Assembly: GCA_003640385.1 (NCBI GenBank)
Contig: RCAB01000014.1
Span: forward strand, 248,001-312,000
DNA from: Setaria digitata
Lineage: Eukaryota; Nematoda; Chromadorea; Rhabditida; Setariidae
Direction of reading: 5' to 3'
Length of the DNA: 64,000 nucleotides
Position 1 is the first letter of the stretch; each line of letters opens with the position of its first letter. The notes beneath the pieces are model-generated. The model saw nothing but the letters and a program-made list of their open reading frames with translations, did no database searches and was not told where the DNA came from. Positions 1 through 11,442 of the stretch are shown one piece after another. Both the position numbers and the translations under genes were made by a program.

Positions 1-1384
1 GTACCGAACACTTCTCGTATTGCCGAACTCTTTAATCTTTCGAAAAAAAAAAATGCAACAAAATCTAGTTTCTTGGTAAAAAGTTTAGCACCGAATTAAG
101 GTACGGAATAAGGGGAATAAGAAAATGAAAATTCCAAGCTTTTGACTACTTATCGGAAAACTTTTCAAAGGTAAATTTGCCGTAAAAATCAGCAGTGGTC
201 GTTCATTTCCAGTTCGGTTGGCCAAGCTTTAAATTAAAGAAAAATAAAGAAGTAAAAAAGCGATGACAATAAAAAAATTCGCCGAAGAAAATCACAGTCG
301 GACAATATGATTTTTTCCAGCATGACTATGTACACATTGAGGCATTAACCAACAGAGTAATTTGGATTCAAAATAAAATTCTTCAAATGAAATCAATTTT
401 TCGAAAAAATATACACAACTGGGCAAAGATACAAAATGGGAAAAATTATGCTTTTAACAAAATATGTCGTTCTCGATTAGAAAAAAGCCATTCGTGGGAC
501 AGGAAACTTGAAGAGTGGGAGTATAATTTTAAATTAGGATAAGGTACTGGGAAAAAAAGGAGTCCAACACAAAACTATTATGAGACAGGTTGTTTTTCTT
601 TTTTTTTTTTTTTCATCACGACTAAACGAAATATCGGAACAGAACGAAAATTAAAGGGATAAAAAATATAGGAAATAAGAAATCGCTTTTTTCCGCACGG
701 TGTTATGAAAAATCGATTATGTAATAAAAACCATTATACAAAATAACGCAAAAAAATGAGTTTAATATAAGGCTATACACATCCCTGAGGTTCGCTTAGA
801 AAAATAATGATAAAACATGATAAAGCAATACCTGAAAAATGAAAAACTGCACGGATTTCCCTGAAATGTAATATGAATATTGCGAATGATCCGAAATAAA
901 AGAGTTAAAATAATAAGAGAAAAAAATTAAGAGAGAAATTTTTCGGAAAATTAGTTGTAAAAGAAGCAAGGTTAATGCAAAAACCGATATATGAAATTCC
1001 GAAATGAACTTCTAAAAAAAAAAGGAAAAAACGGAGTTTTTTCTTCATATTAAATCAACTGAAATTAGTGAAAACTTCAACATAAAAGTAAATAAATCAA
1101 CTGGAAATAATAGTTACGATTTAAAACTAACTGATGTAATGCATCATCCTCTGTTACCCAGTGATAGCCGTAAAGAAGGAAGTGGGATATTGAGGGATTC
1201 TTGAACAAAACTGATTGCCATATCAGGGGTGCTTGCTTGCCAAACAGCTTGAAAATTGCTGAAATCTCATATTACCGCCATCGCTTTTGTAGCATAATTG
1301 AGGGCCGTTCTCAAGTAAAGCTGATTTAATTTGCAAAAGTTCCAATGTCAGTTATTCAAACTATTTGTAGATCTCACTCCTTAA
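1..1384. other. AT-rich intergenic sequence
   Basis: No coding exon chain can be supported here on either strand. The stretch is dominated by A-runs and short open frames with no splice-consistent partners. Its right end should carry the 3' untranslated region of the minus-strand gene that stops at 1385. Confidence 0.5.
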
Positions 1385-1957
1385 TTAAATGCGTGTTTGA
1401 ACATAGGTCGTAATCGTCTTGATATTTTCACGAGCATATTTCGCCATCTGATCTATTGTATATCCAGTGTAGAAGATACCGAGTGCGATTAGGCCAAGGA
1501 TGAACAATATGGTGTAATAGCGTGACAAACGTTTGCAGTGAGAAAAGAAACGATGCTTCAACTTCGCCCCTTTCACCTTCAGATTATTCAGATTCAACGG
1601 CTGTAGCACGCGTGTTGCCAGCGTACGTCGTCGTAAGCCTCTGTCCATAAATGGAAGGGTTTTGTAACTCGAGCCATTTTTCGAAATGCGGTATATAGGA
1701 GCAATTTTCTTCACCTCCATTGCTGAATCGTCGAATTTCTTGACCGTTGGAGACACAGTCTTTTTCTTTGATGAAGTGCTGCCGCGACCACGGGAACTGG
1801 AACGTGAACGTGACCCACTATGGGTACTGCGGCTACGACTGCGGGAACGTGACGTCTTCCGAAATTGACCTCGCGCAGGACTGGAATCCTTGCTTCGAGG
1901 ACTTTTACTGGATGACTTTTTGCCTGCTGACGAACGACTCTTCGGTAGTTTTGCCAT
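1385..1957 (-). CDS. RS-rich, basic single-pass membrane protein, unknown
   Basis: Single-exon reading frame of 190 aa. I do not recognise the family. Residues 1-70 are extremely basic and serine-rich, with many Arg-Ser dipeptides like an RS domain. Residues 75-145 are basic but ordered-looking. One strongly hydrophobic segment of about 20 residues (around 148-170, core YTILFILGLIALGIF) is followed by a short 20-residue tail, so this could be a tail-anchored or inner-nuclear-membrane type protein; that is inference. On the minus strand the ATG (1957-1955) lies 12 nt after a good acceptor (ATTACAG|GG), which fits spliced-leader addition and supports this start. An RS-like N-terminus with a C-terminal membrane span recalls nuclear-envelope proteins such as the lamin B receptor, but no LEM or Tudor domain is visible. 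Confidence 0.7.
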   Translation of the reverse strand: MAKLPKSRSSAGKKSSSKSPRSKDSSPARGQFRKTSRSRSRSRSTHSGSRSRSSSRGRGSTSSKKKTVSPTVKKFDDSAMEVKKIAPIYRISKNGSSYKTLPFMDRGLRRRTLATRVLQPLNLNNLKVKGAKLKHRFFSHCKRLSRYYTILFILGLIALGIFYTGYTIDQMAKYARENIKTITTYVQTRI

Positions 1958-1970
1958 TCCTTTTCTGCCC

Positions 1971-4612
1971 TGTAATTGATGAAATCTGATATTCTGAAAA
2001 TACTAATAAACGATCTGACGATAATAAAATGTAAATAATAATACTATATATAAGATGCAGCAGTATGTAAAAAAAAAGAGAGAAAGTGGCTACGACTATG
2101 GCTGTTGTGTATGTTCATGGTACTATTCATCCAATGAATTCTGATATCAGGAAGGTCATCAAAACATCAACAATGATATTATACGGAAAAATAAATGGAG
2201 AAGGATAAGGTTGAATTTGACTTCTTAATTATTAATTTTATTAACAAAATTCCCTATTGTGCAAAAATCTAAATATACAAGAATAACAAAACACAATAAA
2301 TTTCGTTACATTTAGAAACACAATTCATCTATTTACAACCAATTTGCGACCAATGCCATTAACAAGAAATATTAGTTGTTTATTTAGTCAGCACTGTCAG
2401 TCCTAACGCACATTAATCATTGACTGGTTCTAGAAACCGTATAAGAATTAGTGGTTTAACTTTTGCGTAGTCAACACACGCTAATTCAACTAATTATCCT
2501 AATTAATATCCAATAAATAACTAGTGATAGCGTATTTTACAGGAGGCTAATATAAAAAAGGCAAGTAAAGGCAAGAATTATTCTAATCAGTCAGAAATTG
2601 AAAAAAAAAAAGTGATCAGGAGAAATTTTAATGAATTTGAAAAACAAAGCAGTAGCATAATTTAAAAATCACCAGATCAATGTAAATAAGCAATGCAAAA
2701 CTTTTTGGTATTTCCAGGAGTTAAGACACCACAAACAGGAGTGACTTTAAAAGTGAGCTTCAATCTGAAGCCTGTGAAAGAACGAACTCTCGTGACCCGT
2801 GATTTTTACAGTGATAGGTTATGAAAACAAATAAGAAGTTACGAGCACCAACATGTCCTAATTTATGGATTCCTGACCGCTTATAACAAGAAAAAAATAG
2901 AAAACGAAACAACAAGTAAATAAATAAACAAGTAATAATAAATTACCGCCGTAAACAAACAAATATCAATGGCAAAAAAGACATCTTCTCTATGCTTTTG
3001 AGCAAAATAAAAATGTCACTTTTCCTAATCAAAAAAAAAAAGAAAATCGAAAATAGATTTCAGCTGCTAGACGACTTTGGTTAGTAGCAGAATGCAGGTA
3101 CAAAGTGAAACTTTTTTTTCCTTAATTGTAAATAGCAAGATCGAGGGAAATGCCTTAATTGTACGGTAGGAAGTTAATGCCATTAGATGAAAGCCTTACC
3201 GCACTCACTCAAGTGCAAAAAAGGATTTAGTGAAAAAGGAAAACGAAAAGCAGCTGAAACATTCAAAGGTCAACCTTATATAAAGGTTAGACTAAAGAGT
3301 GACAGGCAGAAGCAATCAATATCCCAACGAGCCAGGGCTACGGCTAGCACAACAGTGTTAAGTAGGAAAGTCCCTTCTGAATTGGATACTGGGCAGGAGT
3401 GATCGATGGACAACGACGACTCATCTGTTATTATGATTACGTGGGGACAGATGGACGAAACGAAACATCACTGCACGACTGAAGGAAAGAGACATAATGA
3501 CGAACCAAACTGACCTTCTACAGACGGGTAAAGTTAGAGTGACCTTGCATATAGAGGTGGGGTCAAACTACCCTTCAGTAAAAGTGAAGAGATGGAGGAG
3601 GGTTGATGCCGTCTATTTAACTATTTCCAATAATGACCAATTGATGATGACCCCATGGAGACAGCAAAGAAGGGTTCGACCCCTTTCTCATATTCTACCA
3701 TTCATTCCTCACTCACATCTGTTCTTAATTCCCTCAGCTCTTCTATTTCGTCGACAGTCCTGCTAATGTCAACAGTGGAGCGGATTTCAGAATGCAACAC
3801 GTAAAGAGATCACCAGGAACGTGAGTATGTAAGTGGACAAACACGTTATGACCACTTTCAGGGATTGCCATTATAGGACAAAGCTAACAACTGAACTAAT
3901 GTGAAACGGAAATTGAAAATGTGCATATGATGTGCATGTGCATTTCCAATAAATACAAATTTATATGAAGAAAGTGCAATAAAATGTTAAAAGGTTATCC
4001 CAGTAAAGTCATAGGACTGCATTTAAACAAATGCTTACAACATTTGAGCGAATCCTCTTAGAAAAGGACCAAATGGTACATTCCGAAAATCTCTTGAGCG
4101 AAACTTGTTTGAAATTTTCCTTAAAGAATCTTTAAATTACTTAAAAATAGAAAAAAAAATGTATGCATAGGTGCCTGAAACCGCTACGAATGTATATCTC
4201 ACCATCCCATGGCACCACATCATCATCACAGAGACTATCCGATGGATGCATCAGTTAGACTAGCTATTCTGTATCCTCGAAAATTACGAGATATGTACTA
4301 GGCTCTTATAAATATCACTTATCCCATTCATCTACACATCCCATTTTTAAAATGATTGAATGGCTAACAAAAGGGAACTATTTCAAACTGACAAACAATT
4401 TCCATTTAAGTGAAACTCCTCGATAACTGCTTACCAAAAAGTTCATAAAAGGCTACGATGACAGCTAATATTCCAACTAAACAATGGAAACACCTGTATA
4501 CATCAAGTATATCACACACACCCTCCCTCTCGAGCAAAAACTACCTTAAGGAAATAAAATCATAGGTGTCTGGATACAACGCAGCAACTCAAGGGCTGCG
4601 TTAATTAGTGAT
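1971..4612. other. intergenic, no supported gene
   Basis: Two modest plus-strand frames exist at 3187-3402 (71 codons) and 3497-3766 (89 codons), in a patch that is less AT-rich than its surroundings (about 3060-3800). Neither has a recognisable motif, a trans-splice-like acceptor close to an ATG, or phase-compatible exons, so I do not call them genes. Confidence 0.4.
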
Positions 4613-5042
4613 CGCGTTGGTTGGCCGGTGGTTTACTGTTGTTCCTTCTGTACGGCGTTGGTATTTCTCTGGTTATTTCCGAGGGTGACAGACTTGCAGA
4701 TTTGTTGATGTTTGTACTGTTGAGGGCTACTGTTAGTACCACTGAGGAGGATGACGATGAAATAACGGTGGGTTAAGGCTACAGGTGACTAACGACTATA
4801 TCCTATTAGTTCTTCCCTCGAGAGTGAACTTTGTCATTCATAATTTAGGGAAAGGTTATTTGATGGTTTAGATGTCCTTTCGGCACAGTGTTGTTCGACT
4901 GACCAGTGCTAATTAGCTTTTGATCTCTGCATTTTTGCGTCCATATATGGTAACTTTTATTAGCTTCAGTTTCAGGCGTTACATTGGAACATATGCGTTG
5001 TTCGATTGGAGGTGTTAATAATGGAAGCAGCATCAGTTCCAT
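4613..5042 (-). CDS. possible two-exon small gene, unknown (low confidence)
   Basis: Two adjacent minus-strand open stretches look protein-like and can be joined in phase. The first opens at ATG 5042 and could end at a GTCAGT donor after the codons for Ile-Ser-Thr. The second begins after an acceptor CTCCTCAG at about 4747 and ends in a stop near 4613; its reading is Ser/Asn/Pro-rich. A competing Gln-rich frame is also open over the second block. No family is recognised. It would be divergent from the export-factor-like gene at 5536. I treat it as a candidate only. Confidence 0.2.
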
Positions 5043-5535
5043 CTCGAATAGTTCTTATGGGAACATCAAAAATATCTCTCAATGAAAGGTGAATTTTTTG
5101 ATGTTTGAGAAGTTTTTATATGAGGTTTTCTTTCTCTTTCTTCTTTAGCTTCTCCAATTGTCCCTATTACTCTTTTTTAACGGGATATCCATCACAGTAG
5201 AGAAAAAATGAAATGAGACTTAACAGCTTCACATATATGATAGAATTGTTGCTTGGAACGAAGAATTGCTTTGCAGTTTTGACTGTGTAAAAATTTTTTT
5301 TCTATGGAGATAGAGATTGATTTCAATCATGATGATAAATTGTTCTGTGGTTCTGGTAATCATGATTTATGGATGCATGGATCTGGATTTTGGATAAAAA
5401 TTGTTCAGCAATTATTTCGTACACATTTGGTAGAAAATTCGCCAGTACATCTACTACATTTGTAGTAACTGACTGTACGCGTGCAAGTAATTGTTACTTA
5501 TTTTCCTATCGGCACGCAGGTTTTCTCAAGTTCCG

Positions 5536-6779
5536 ATGCCTAAGTTACGACACGGTATTACCCAAGTAAGAAGCTATAGCAGTGGTGGTGCCGAACAAAG
5601 TTATCGTGAACCAGTTGTAAATCGGCGTCCACTCTATGTTGATGATATTGAGGTAAATTAATATGTCTTGTACTAAGAACTATCCAGTTTTATTGCTGCT
5701 AAAGTTAATATGTGACATGTAAATTTAAAGATTCTCTAGTTCATTTTTGCCGCAGCGTTACTAAAGGACCTTTCTCTCAGTTTCATGGCTTGAAGTATTC
5801 ATGTTCTTTCATTTCGTTGGGAACTTTTTAACTGATTGAAGTGGAAGAATAGATAAGCCATCCTTCTTTACCGCACTTTACATTCCCACAGAATTCTAAA
5901 ATATTGTGTTAATTTTGCTGTAATGATCCCCATCTTTTGTTCATAAGTTTTTCGAATCACTATAATGATTTTCAATTAAGTTTCGTCACAGTTTTTGATA
6001 GTCTATTTTATTGTGTGGTTTTTTTTTAAGTTGAAAATTAGTAATACATTTCAGTTATCAAACGATCTTGATGCGGTTGATGATAGTCTAGAAGCAACGA
6101 CGAATTACATTGAACAAGTCCGCATTGTACCAAAACGTAAACTGGGAATTTACCAAAACCCTCGCTTCAGCCGTATTCCAGTTCGCAACCGTATCAGTTT
6201 TCCACAGTGGCGTAATAGACTTAACTTTGGTTTTGTGCGCAAGATCAATATTGACAGGTGTGGTCTTTGCAGAAGATTTCTTGCTTTAACGTGTGTATCA
6301 AAGACAGTGGAACAAATATTTTTAGGGGAGAGGCAAATTAGGTGGCAGTAATGTTGTTTATTAATCATCCAAAAGATTTTAGTGAGCAATTGGAAGATTT
6401 TCGTCGAGCTTGTAATTCGGTAAAGAGAACTTCTCTGATTGGCTGGACAGGTTTGCTATATTAAGTTATTCTGTTTTGCTTTATGAAAGTTAATTTTAAT
6501 TTCAGGCCTCGCCCATTCGGTTCATTGCGATATGCCAGTAGAAACACTCGTTTCACACGAAATGGTTTTAGCCGCATACTTTGGCGTACAAATAATATAC
6601 CCCCACGTAGCCGTGCTTTTCATGGCCGAGGTGGTCGTTTTATTGGTGGTAATTTATCCAGTGGTAGTTTCAACCGAGCCAAGCGGCCAGTCATAACAAG
6701 GGAGGAACTGGATAAAGAACTGGACGAATATATGAAGAAGGGAAAACATCCACAGATTGACGTTTCTGATCTCAAATAA
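5536..6779 (+). CDS. mRNA export factor-like protein with C-terminal UAP56-binding-like motif (FoP/CHTOP/UIF-type)
   Basis: Three exons, 5536-5652, 6055-6257 and 6506-6779, join in phase to give 197 aa. The protein has no RRM. It is rich in Arg, Asn, Phe and Ser, with RGG-like patches around residues 145-165 (GRGGRFIGG), and ends with TREELDKELDEYM, closely resembling the conserved C-terminal helix of ALYREF, CHTOP and UIF proteins that contacts the DEAD-box helicase UAP56/DDX39B in the TREX complex. Arg-rich segments probably bind RNA and may be methylated. Likely role: nuclear adaptor in mRNA packaging and export. The start is the first ATG after acceptor-like TTTTCTCAAG and CACGCAG sequences. 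Exon 2 to exon 3 splits an Arg codon (AG|G). Which exact family member it is cannot be decided without alignment. Confidence 0.72.
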
Positions 6780-7674
6780 GTTTCTCTGTGTTTGTTATTC
6801 ACTTTTCATCTGTTTTTCTCTGAGTAAACAACATCTTAAATTTCTTTGGCTTTTAAGATTTCAGTTGAAAATTTCTAATTTTCTTTTCTCTAAAAATGAT
6901 TTTATTGCTGGACACCAGTTCCTGGAAGCCAACATAATTTCTTTGTATTTTTTCCAGACATCTCTCTGATTCATTTCAACTTCTTGGCGTGTAATTTTTG
7001 TTTTTCTGAGATTTTTAGATTCTACATTCATACATCACCCACGTGTCGGGATAAGCTTGTTTTGGTCTAAGCATTCTTTCTATCCGAAGAATAGCGCCAT
7101 GTTGACATTACAATATGTAAGATGGAATTCTCTGCGAATTTTATTAGATTTATCATTTGTAAAACTGAATCCATTTTAAAATTAGAAGCTGATAGTTTAA
7201 GTTTAAAAAAGTAAGAAAATGCATTTTTGTTAACTTTATTGAGGAGCTTATTACTCTAGCTTCCTCCTGGGAAGCAGCAGTGTGATTTAATTCGCTAAGT
7301 GTCATACTTCTAAATTACTTGTTTTACGGTCATTTCGTTCCTTTCTACTCTTTTCTGATGGTTCACGTTTAGTTTTTGTGAGAACATTTGTTTTGATCCA
7401 TTACCTGCTTAAATTAGGCGAAGGATTCAGAGCTACGCTTTAACAGTAGGCATAATTTGTCTTTTTTGTTCTGCTGTTCCGTCATCATTAAAGAACGCAT
7501 TGTGCAGGATAATTAAGCTCTCCGGGGTGACATTATTCTTAAAAGTTTTTTTCGGATTCTGAATCAACCATTTTTAAGGAGTTGTACTTCACAGTAGACC
7601 AGCTCTCTCAAAAGAAATATTCGTTGCTTCCATTCAACCTCACATTGTTGTTGCCGTTGTTTTTTTCTTCTGTT

Positions 7675-7707
<33 letters not shown>

Positions 7708-8274
7708 GAGGAACTTTTAGTTGATAGTTGGAATCTGTTTCCGTTCCATGTCATCAATGCGGTTTTTTGATTTTTAATGAAGTTTTACTGTTAAAAGTGA
7801 TACATTGTATTACAAGTGGAAAGTTTACGAAGTTTGGAGCATTTTTCATTATCAAACACAGCAAACTTGCAATTTGGGTGCCATGTTTTTCAGAAACGTC
7901 ACTAACTGTGGCTGCCTGATCACTCAACGCAACATGCTCTGAATGTTAGTGCGTCATGTGTCAGTCCTCAGAAGAGGTCGATGATGCTTTTGAGTCAGAT
8001 TTCTTTCTTCAGTCCATTTCATGAATAGCTTCCTTGTTACATGGATTCTGAGTTGGAAGTGGGAAGAAATTAGTTGCGATACTAAGTTGAAAGTGCGTTA
8101 GTCTAAAATGGAAGAGGTAAGATAGATGTTTCAGGACGAAGTCGTGGCAGGTAAAAAAGACTTCGTCGCATGTTTGAAGAAAAAGAATGAAGATTTGAAC
8201 TGCAAAATACACATACACTCAGGGAAAGCCTTTAATACATCAGGCAGTAAGGGGTATTGGCAGCTGTTGGAGTG
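6780..8274. other. intergenic with long T tract
   Basis: No coding exon found. It includes the 3' region of the export-factor-like gene and the promoter side of the PP1 targeting-subunit gene. A homopolymer T run lies at 7680-7707. Confidence 0.5.
7680..7707. repeat. poly(T) tract
   Basis: Uninterrupted run of 28 T. Ordinary low-complexity sequence; its exact length may be unreliable in an assembly. Confidence 0.9.
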
Positions 8275-11200
8275 ATGCTGGTTAACAGCGGTGGTGGTGA
8301 TTGTGTCTCGAGCAATATCTGCGGTCGTAATAGCACAAGTATCCTCAACAACAACGGTAAATCGACTAGGGGAATGTAAGCTTATCGTTTTTTAATCTAT
8401 TAATTTCTTTCTTTAATTTTTTTTTTTCTGTTCGCTCCAGAGCTTTTCATCAAGTTAAGCTTTCCTTCCAAAATAGCATTATGTGGAAATGAAAATTACC
8501 ATTTTCCTAGTAATATGTCTTCAAATCAAAATTTTATCTATCAACGAAAAGGCATAGTATAACTAATAGTGAGATCTTTCAACTGCACATTGCTTATATG
8601 AAAATGTTAGGTAGAGCCTGATGATATGCTACAATAACTTTCAAAGCGAATGTGTCCTCGACAATTGAAATTAGATAAGCTTTCTGAGATCTGCGAGGCA
8701 ATTAACCTAGAAGGACTAAATTGTCAATCAGTAAATTCAACTTTTGAAATGTTTTCTTTTTTATTGCTGATTATTCGTACAGTTTATGATTTTCATTTAG
8801 TTATGCAGTTGTATGTATATTTCTTAGCGTTGTGCGGAAATGTAAAAAAATAAAATACAGTTAGAGTGCATATCATTTCAGTCCTGTAAGAAAGCATTAA
8901 ATTAAAAATTAAGAGGGGCAAAAGTGAATGAATAAATATGAATATGTACAGTTGTATTGAGTTTCAATCAGCAGTTATTGCCAAGTGCCATTAGATGATC
9001 AATTTTTGCAATTCATTTTTTCTTTTTTTTCCCGAATAATAATATATTGTATTTAACAATTTATACAGTCTGAAAATGTTCCTAAAAAATTTCAAGAAAA
9101 AAAAAAACAAAATTGTGGAAGTGTGTTTGATCAAATTACCCCTAAAGCAGAATTTCATCTTTATGGTTTTGCAGACTACGATGTAAAAGCGAACGCACAT
9201 CTCCTACACATCGGCGACAAATTAAAAAAAATGTACGATTTTCGGACTGTATTGATTTGGAAGAAGCGGAATATGTATTCAATGAAGACGAAATGTATCC
9301 GTATGAGAGGGTAATCAACGGACCTTACAATTCTGGTTAGTGCTTTTGCTTTACTATTACAAATGTTTAAAAGAATGTAAGATTTTTTTTTTTTTGTTAG
9401 AAAAGAACTTCATTTCTTTCCGTTTCCCTTCTTCATCTTTCCCACTGTTGAATTGCTTCCGTTTATCTAGGCAAACCATTCTGAATTTAAAGAGTTCGAA
9501 AAGTTTGATTTGAGGGTAAGCAGTAATTATTATGAAGTGCTCAACAATATGTGGAAATTACGTAAACAGTTAAAAATGAACTATCAATCGATGAAGTTGA
9601 GGCCTTTTGGGAAAAGTTCCAACTGTCAGGGGCATTTGAGAAAAATAATTAGTTCAGCATTGATAGACAGGCAACAAGTATTATGGATTTCAGTCATTTG
9701 TCGATAGTTTTTCGTTTCTTGTTTGTCCGAAAAAAAAGTTCTTTTGGAATATTTTGATTGATTTCACGAAACACTTCGAAACTAAAACGAAATTTAAAAC
9801 CATCTGTAATTTGCTGAAAAAAATATGAATATATAAGATTAATTTCTAAAACATCTGCAAGAAATGAATCGTGTTTTAGAAGTATTAAAGTCTGATTTCT
9901 TTTTTTTTGCAAATTTTTCGAAATATGCAAGGAAAAAATCAAAAATCATCGAAAATTTGTATTGTCATTATTAATTACAAATGCGATATCGCTCGAGTTG
10001 CATTGCTGAATATCGTGTTTTAGTATGTAAAACTTTATGTATATGAAAATGACGAAAATTAAATGAAATAGATCGATAAAATTAAATTAGATTGGAAGAA
10101 TAATATGATGAGCTCAGAAGTTGAAGAAGCAAGATTCTATCTTACTCCAACTTTTCCTAATTTACTCTTTTTTCCAACAGAAATTTTCAGCATCAGAACT
10201 GCAGTTGCAAAAATATTTTTGGTTACCAACAGAAGATGAACTGAGATGGCTGGTCGGTGAGCAATGTGTTCATTTGGAAAGTGTTCGATGGTTCGGTCGT
10301 GCTATCACCGGTGTAGTTCGAGTGAAAAATTTGAATTATGAGAAAAAAGTCTGTATTCAAAGAAAATAAACAGTGATAAGATAAGCTCGAAGTTATCACC
10401 ATCATTCAGATTTGTAATTGATCAACCAAGATAGGTCTTCGCACGGGAATCTAATCTCTCCATGCCTTCATTCGGCGACAACAAAAAAATTCTTGACAAT
10501 TTCCATTGTTGCCACATCTGTGCATTCCCTATTGAGACCTGATTGGTCAGGATGAATTGATGTAATTACGGAAGTTTATCTCACAGTCGTATGATTTTAG
10601 GAGCTGCTTAAAATATCTTCGGCATGTTGTTAAACTTCGACTTTTTAAATAACGATGCAATGAAATTTGCAGATAGAAATATTGTATACCTTTGACGACT
10701 GGGCTACCTCACACACTGTAAAAGGCGCTTATATAGAGTAAGACTTCACAATATCGGACAAGTCTAAGTTTTTTTTTCTCTTCTTTTTTATTTTTAGCTA
10801 TCAGATTGTTTTAGTCACTCAATCTCTGGAATGAATTTGACCAACAAAAAAAAAAAAAGGAAGTGGAAAATTACCAAATAAAACGAAACTAGCAGAAATT
10901 GTAAAACGAAGCGATAGGGGAAGATGTATATGCAAATAAAAATGGGCAGTCTTTCTTTTCTTGAAGACTGAAACTGTCGATTTTTGTTAGAATTATAACT
11001 CTCAGAAATTGAACAACTTTTATCCTTCTCTTCAGATAAAGAGGAATATTTGTTATTGAATACCTTAACAACAAATAAGTTAAAAACACACTAAGTTTAT
11101 TTGAAAAATAGAAATGTGTCATTGTTCTCGTACAATAAATATTAATATAATGATTTATAATTTGCAGATCACCATCACCGCAACAAGATCGTTTTTCATT

Positions 11201-11423
11201 CTGCATATTCCTGCCATTCCTGCAATTGGATTTGTGCATTTATTTTTGTATACGATATGAATGTGGTGGAACGGTGTATTGGGATAGCAATTGTGGTGTA
11301 AATTATAAATTTGTATGCCAGTCAGGTGTAATCCTCGAAAAAAATGGTAGCGAGGAAAGAGTAAGCTGTAGCAACAGCTCCTCAAATCCATTCTTCGACT
11401 CTAATTGCTCAATATTTTTCTGA
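8275..11423 (+). CDS. protein phosphatase 1 glycogen-targeting regulatory subunit (PPP1R3 family, CBM21 domain)
   Basis: Six exons keep phase throughout: 8275-8375, 9175-9310, 9471-9515, 10181-10348, 10673-10737, 11168-11423; 256 aa. An RVxF-type PP1 docking motif, KKNVRFSD, sits at residues 51-58. A CBM21 carbohydrate-binding module spans about 118-225; its family signatures are ITGVVRVKNLNYEKK, YTFDDW and CIRYECGGTVYWDSN followed by GVNYKF, with the glycogen-contacting WDxNxGxNY pattern intact (W210, N213, N217, Y218). Proteins of this type bring PP1 to glycogen particles, where it dephosphorylates glycogen synthase and phosphorylase. The ATG is 10 nt after a TTGGCAG acceptor, consistent with trans-splicing. 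The Ser/Asn/Cys-rich tail (226-256) is not part of the known domain. Exon 4 must end at GAGAAAAAA|GTCTGT; reading further meets a stop. Confidence 0.9.
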
Positions 11424-11436
11424 TTCTATTTCCACC

Positions 11437-11442
11437 AATAAA
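11437..11442 (+). promoter_or_regulatory. polyadenylation signal AATAAA
   Basis: Canonical hexamer 14 nt downstream of the PP1 targeting-subunit stop codon, in the right strand and place to end that transcript. Confidence 0.55.

Noticed and set aside
3187..3766. Two plus-strand frames of 71 and 89 codons in a less AT-rich patch
   Set aside because: No motif, no trans-splice-like acceptor near the starts, no phase-compatible exons.
9123..9314. Open frame over the second exon of the PP1 targeting-subunit gene
   Set aside because: It is the wrong frame; the neighbouring frame carries KKNVRFSD and keeps phase with the exons either side.
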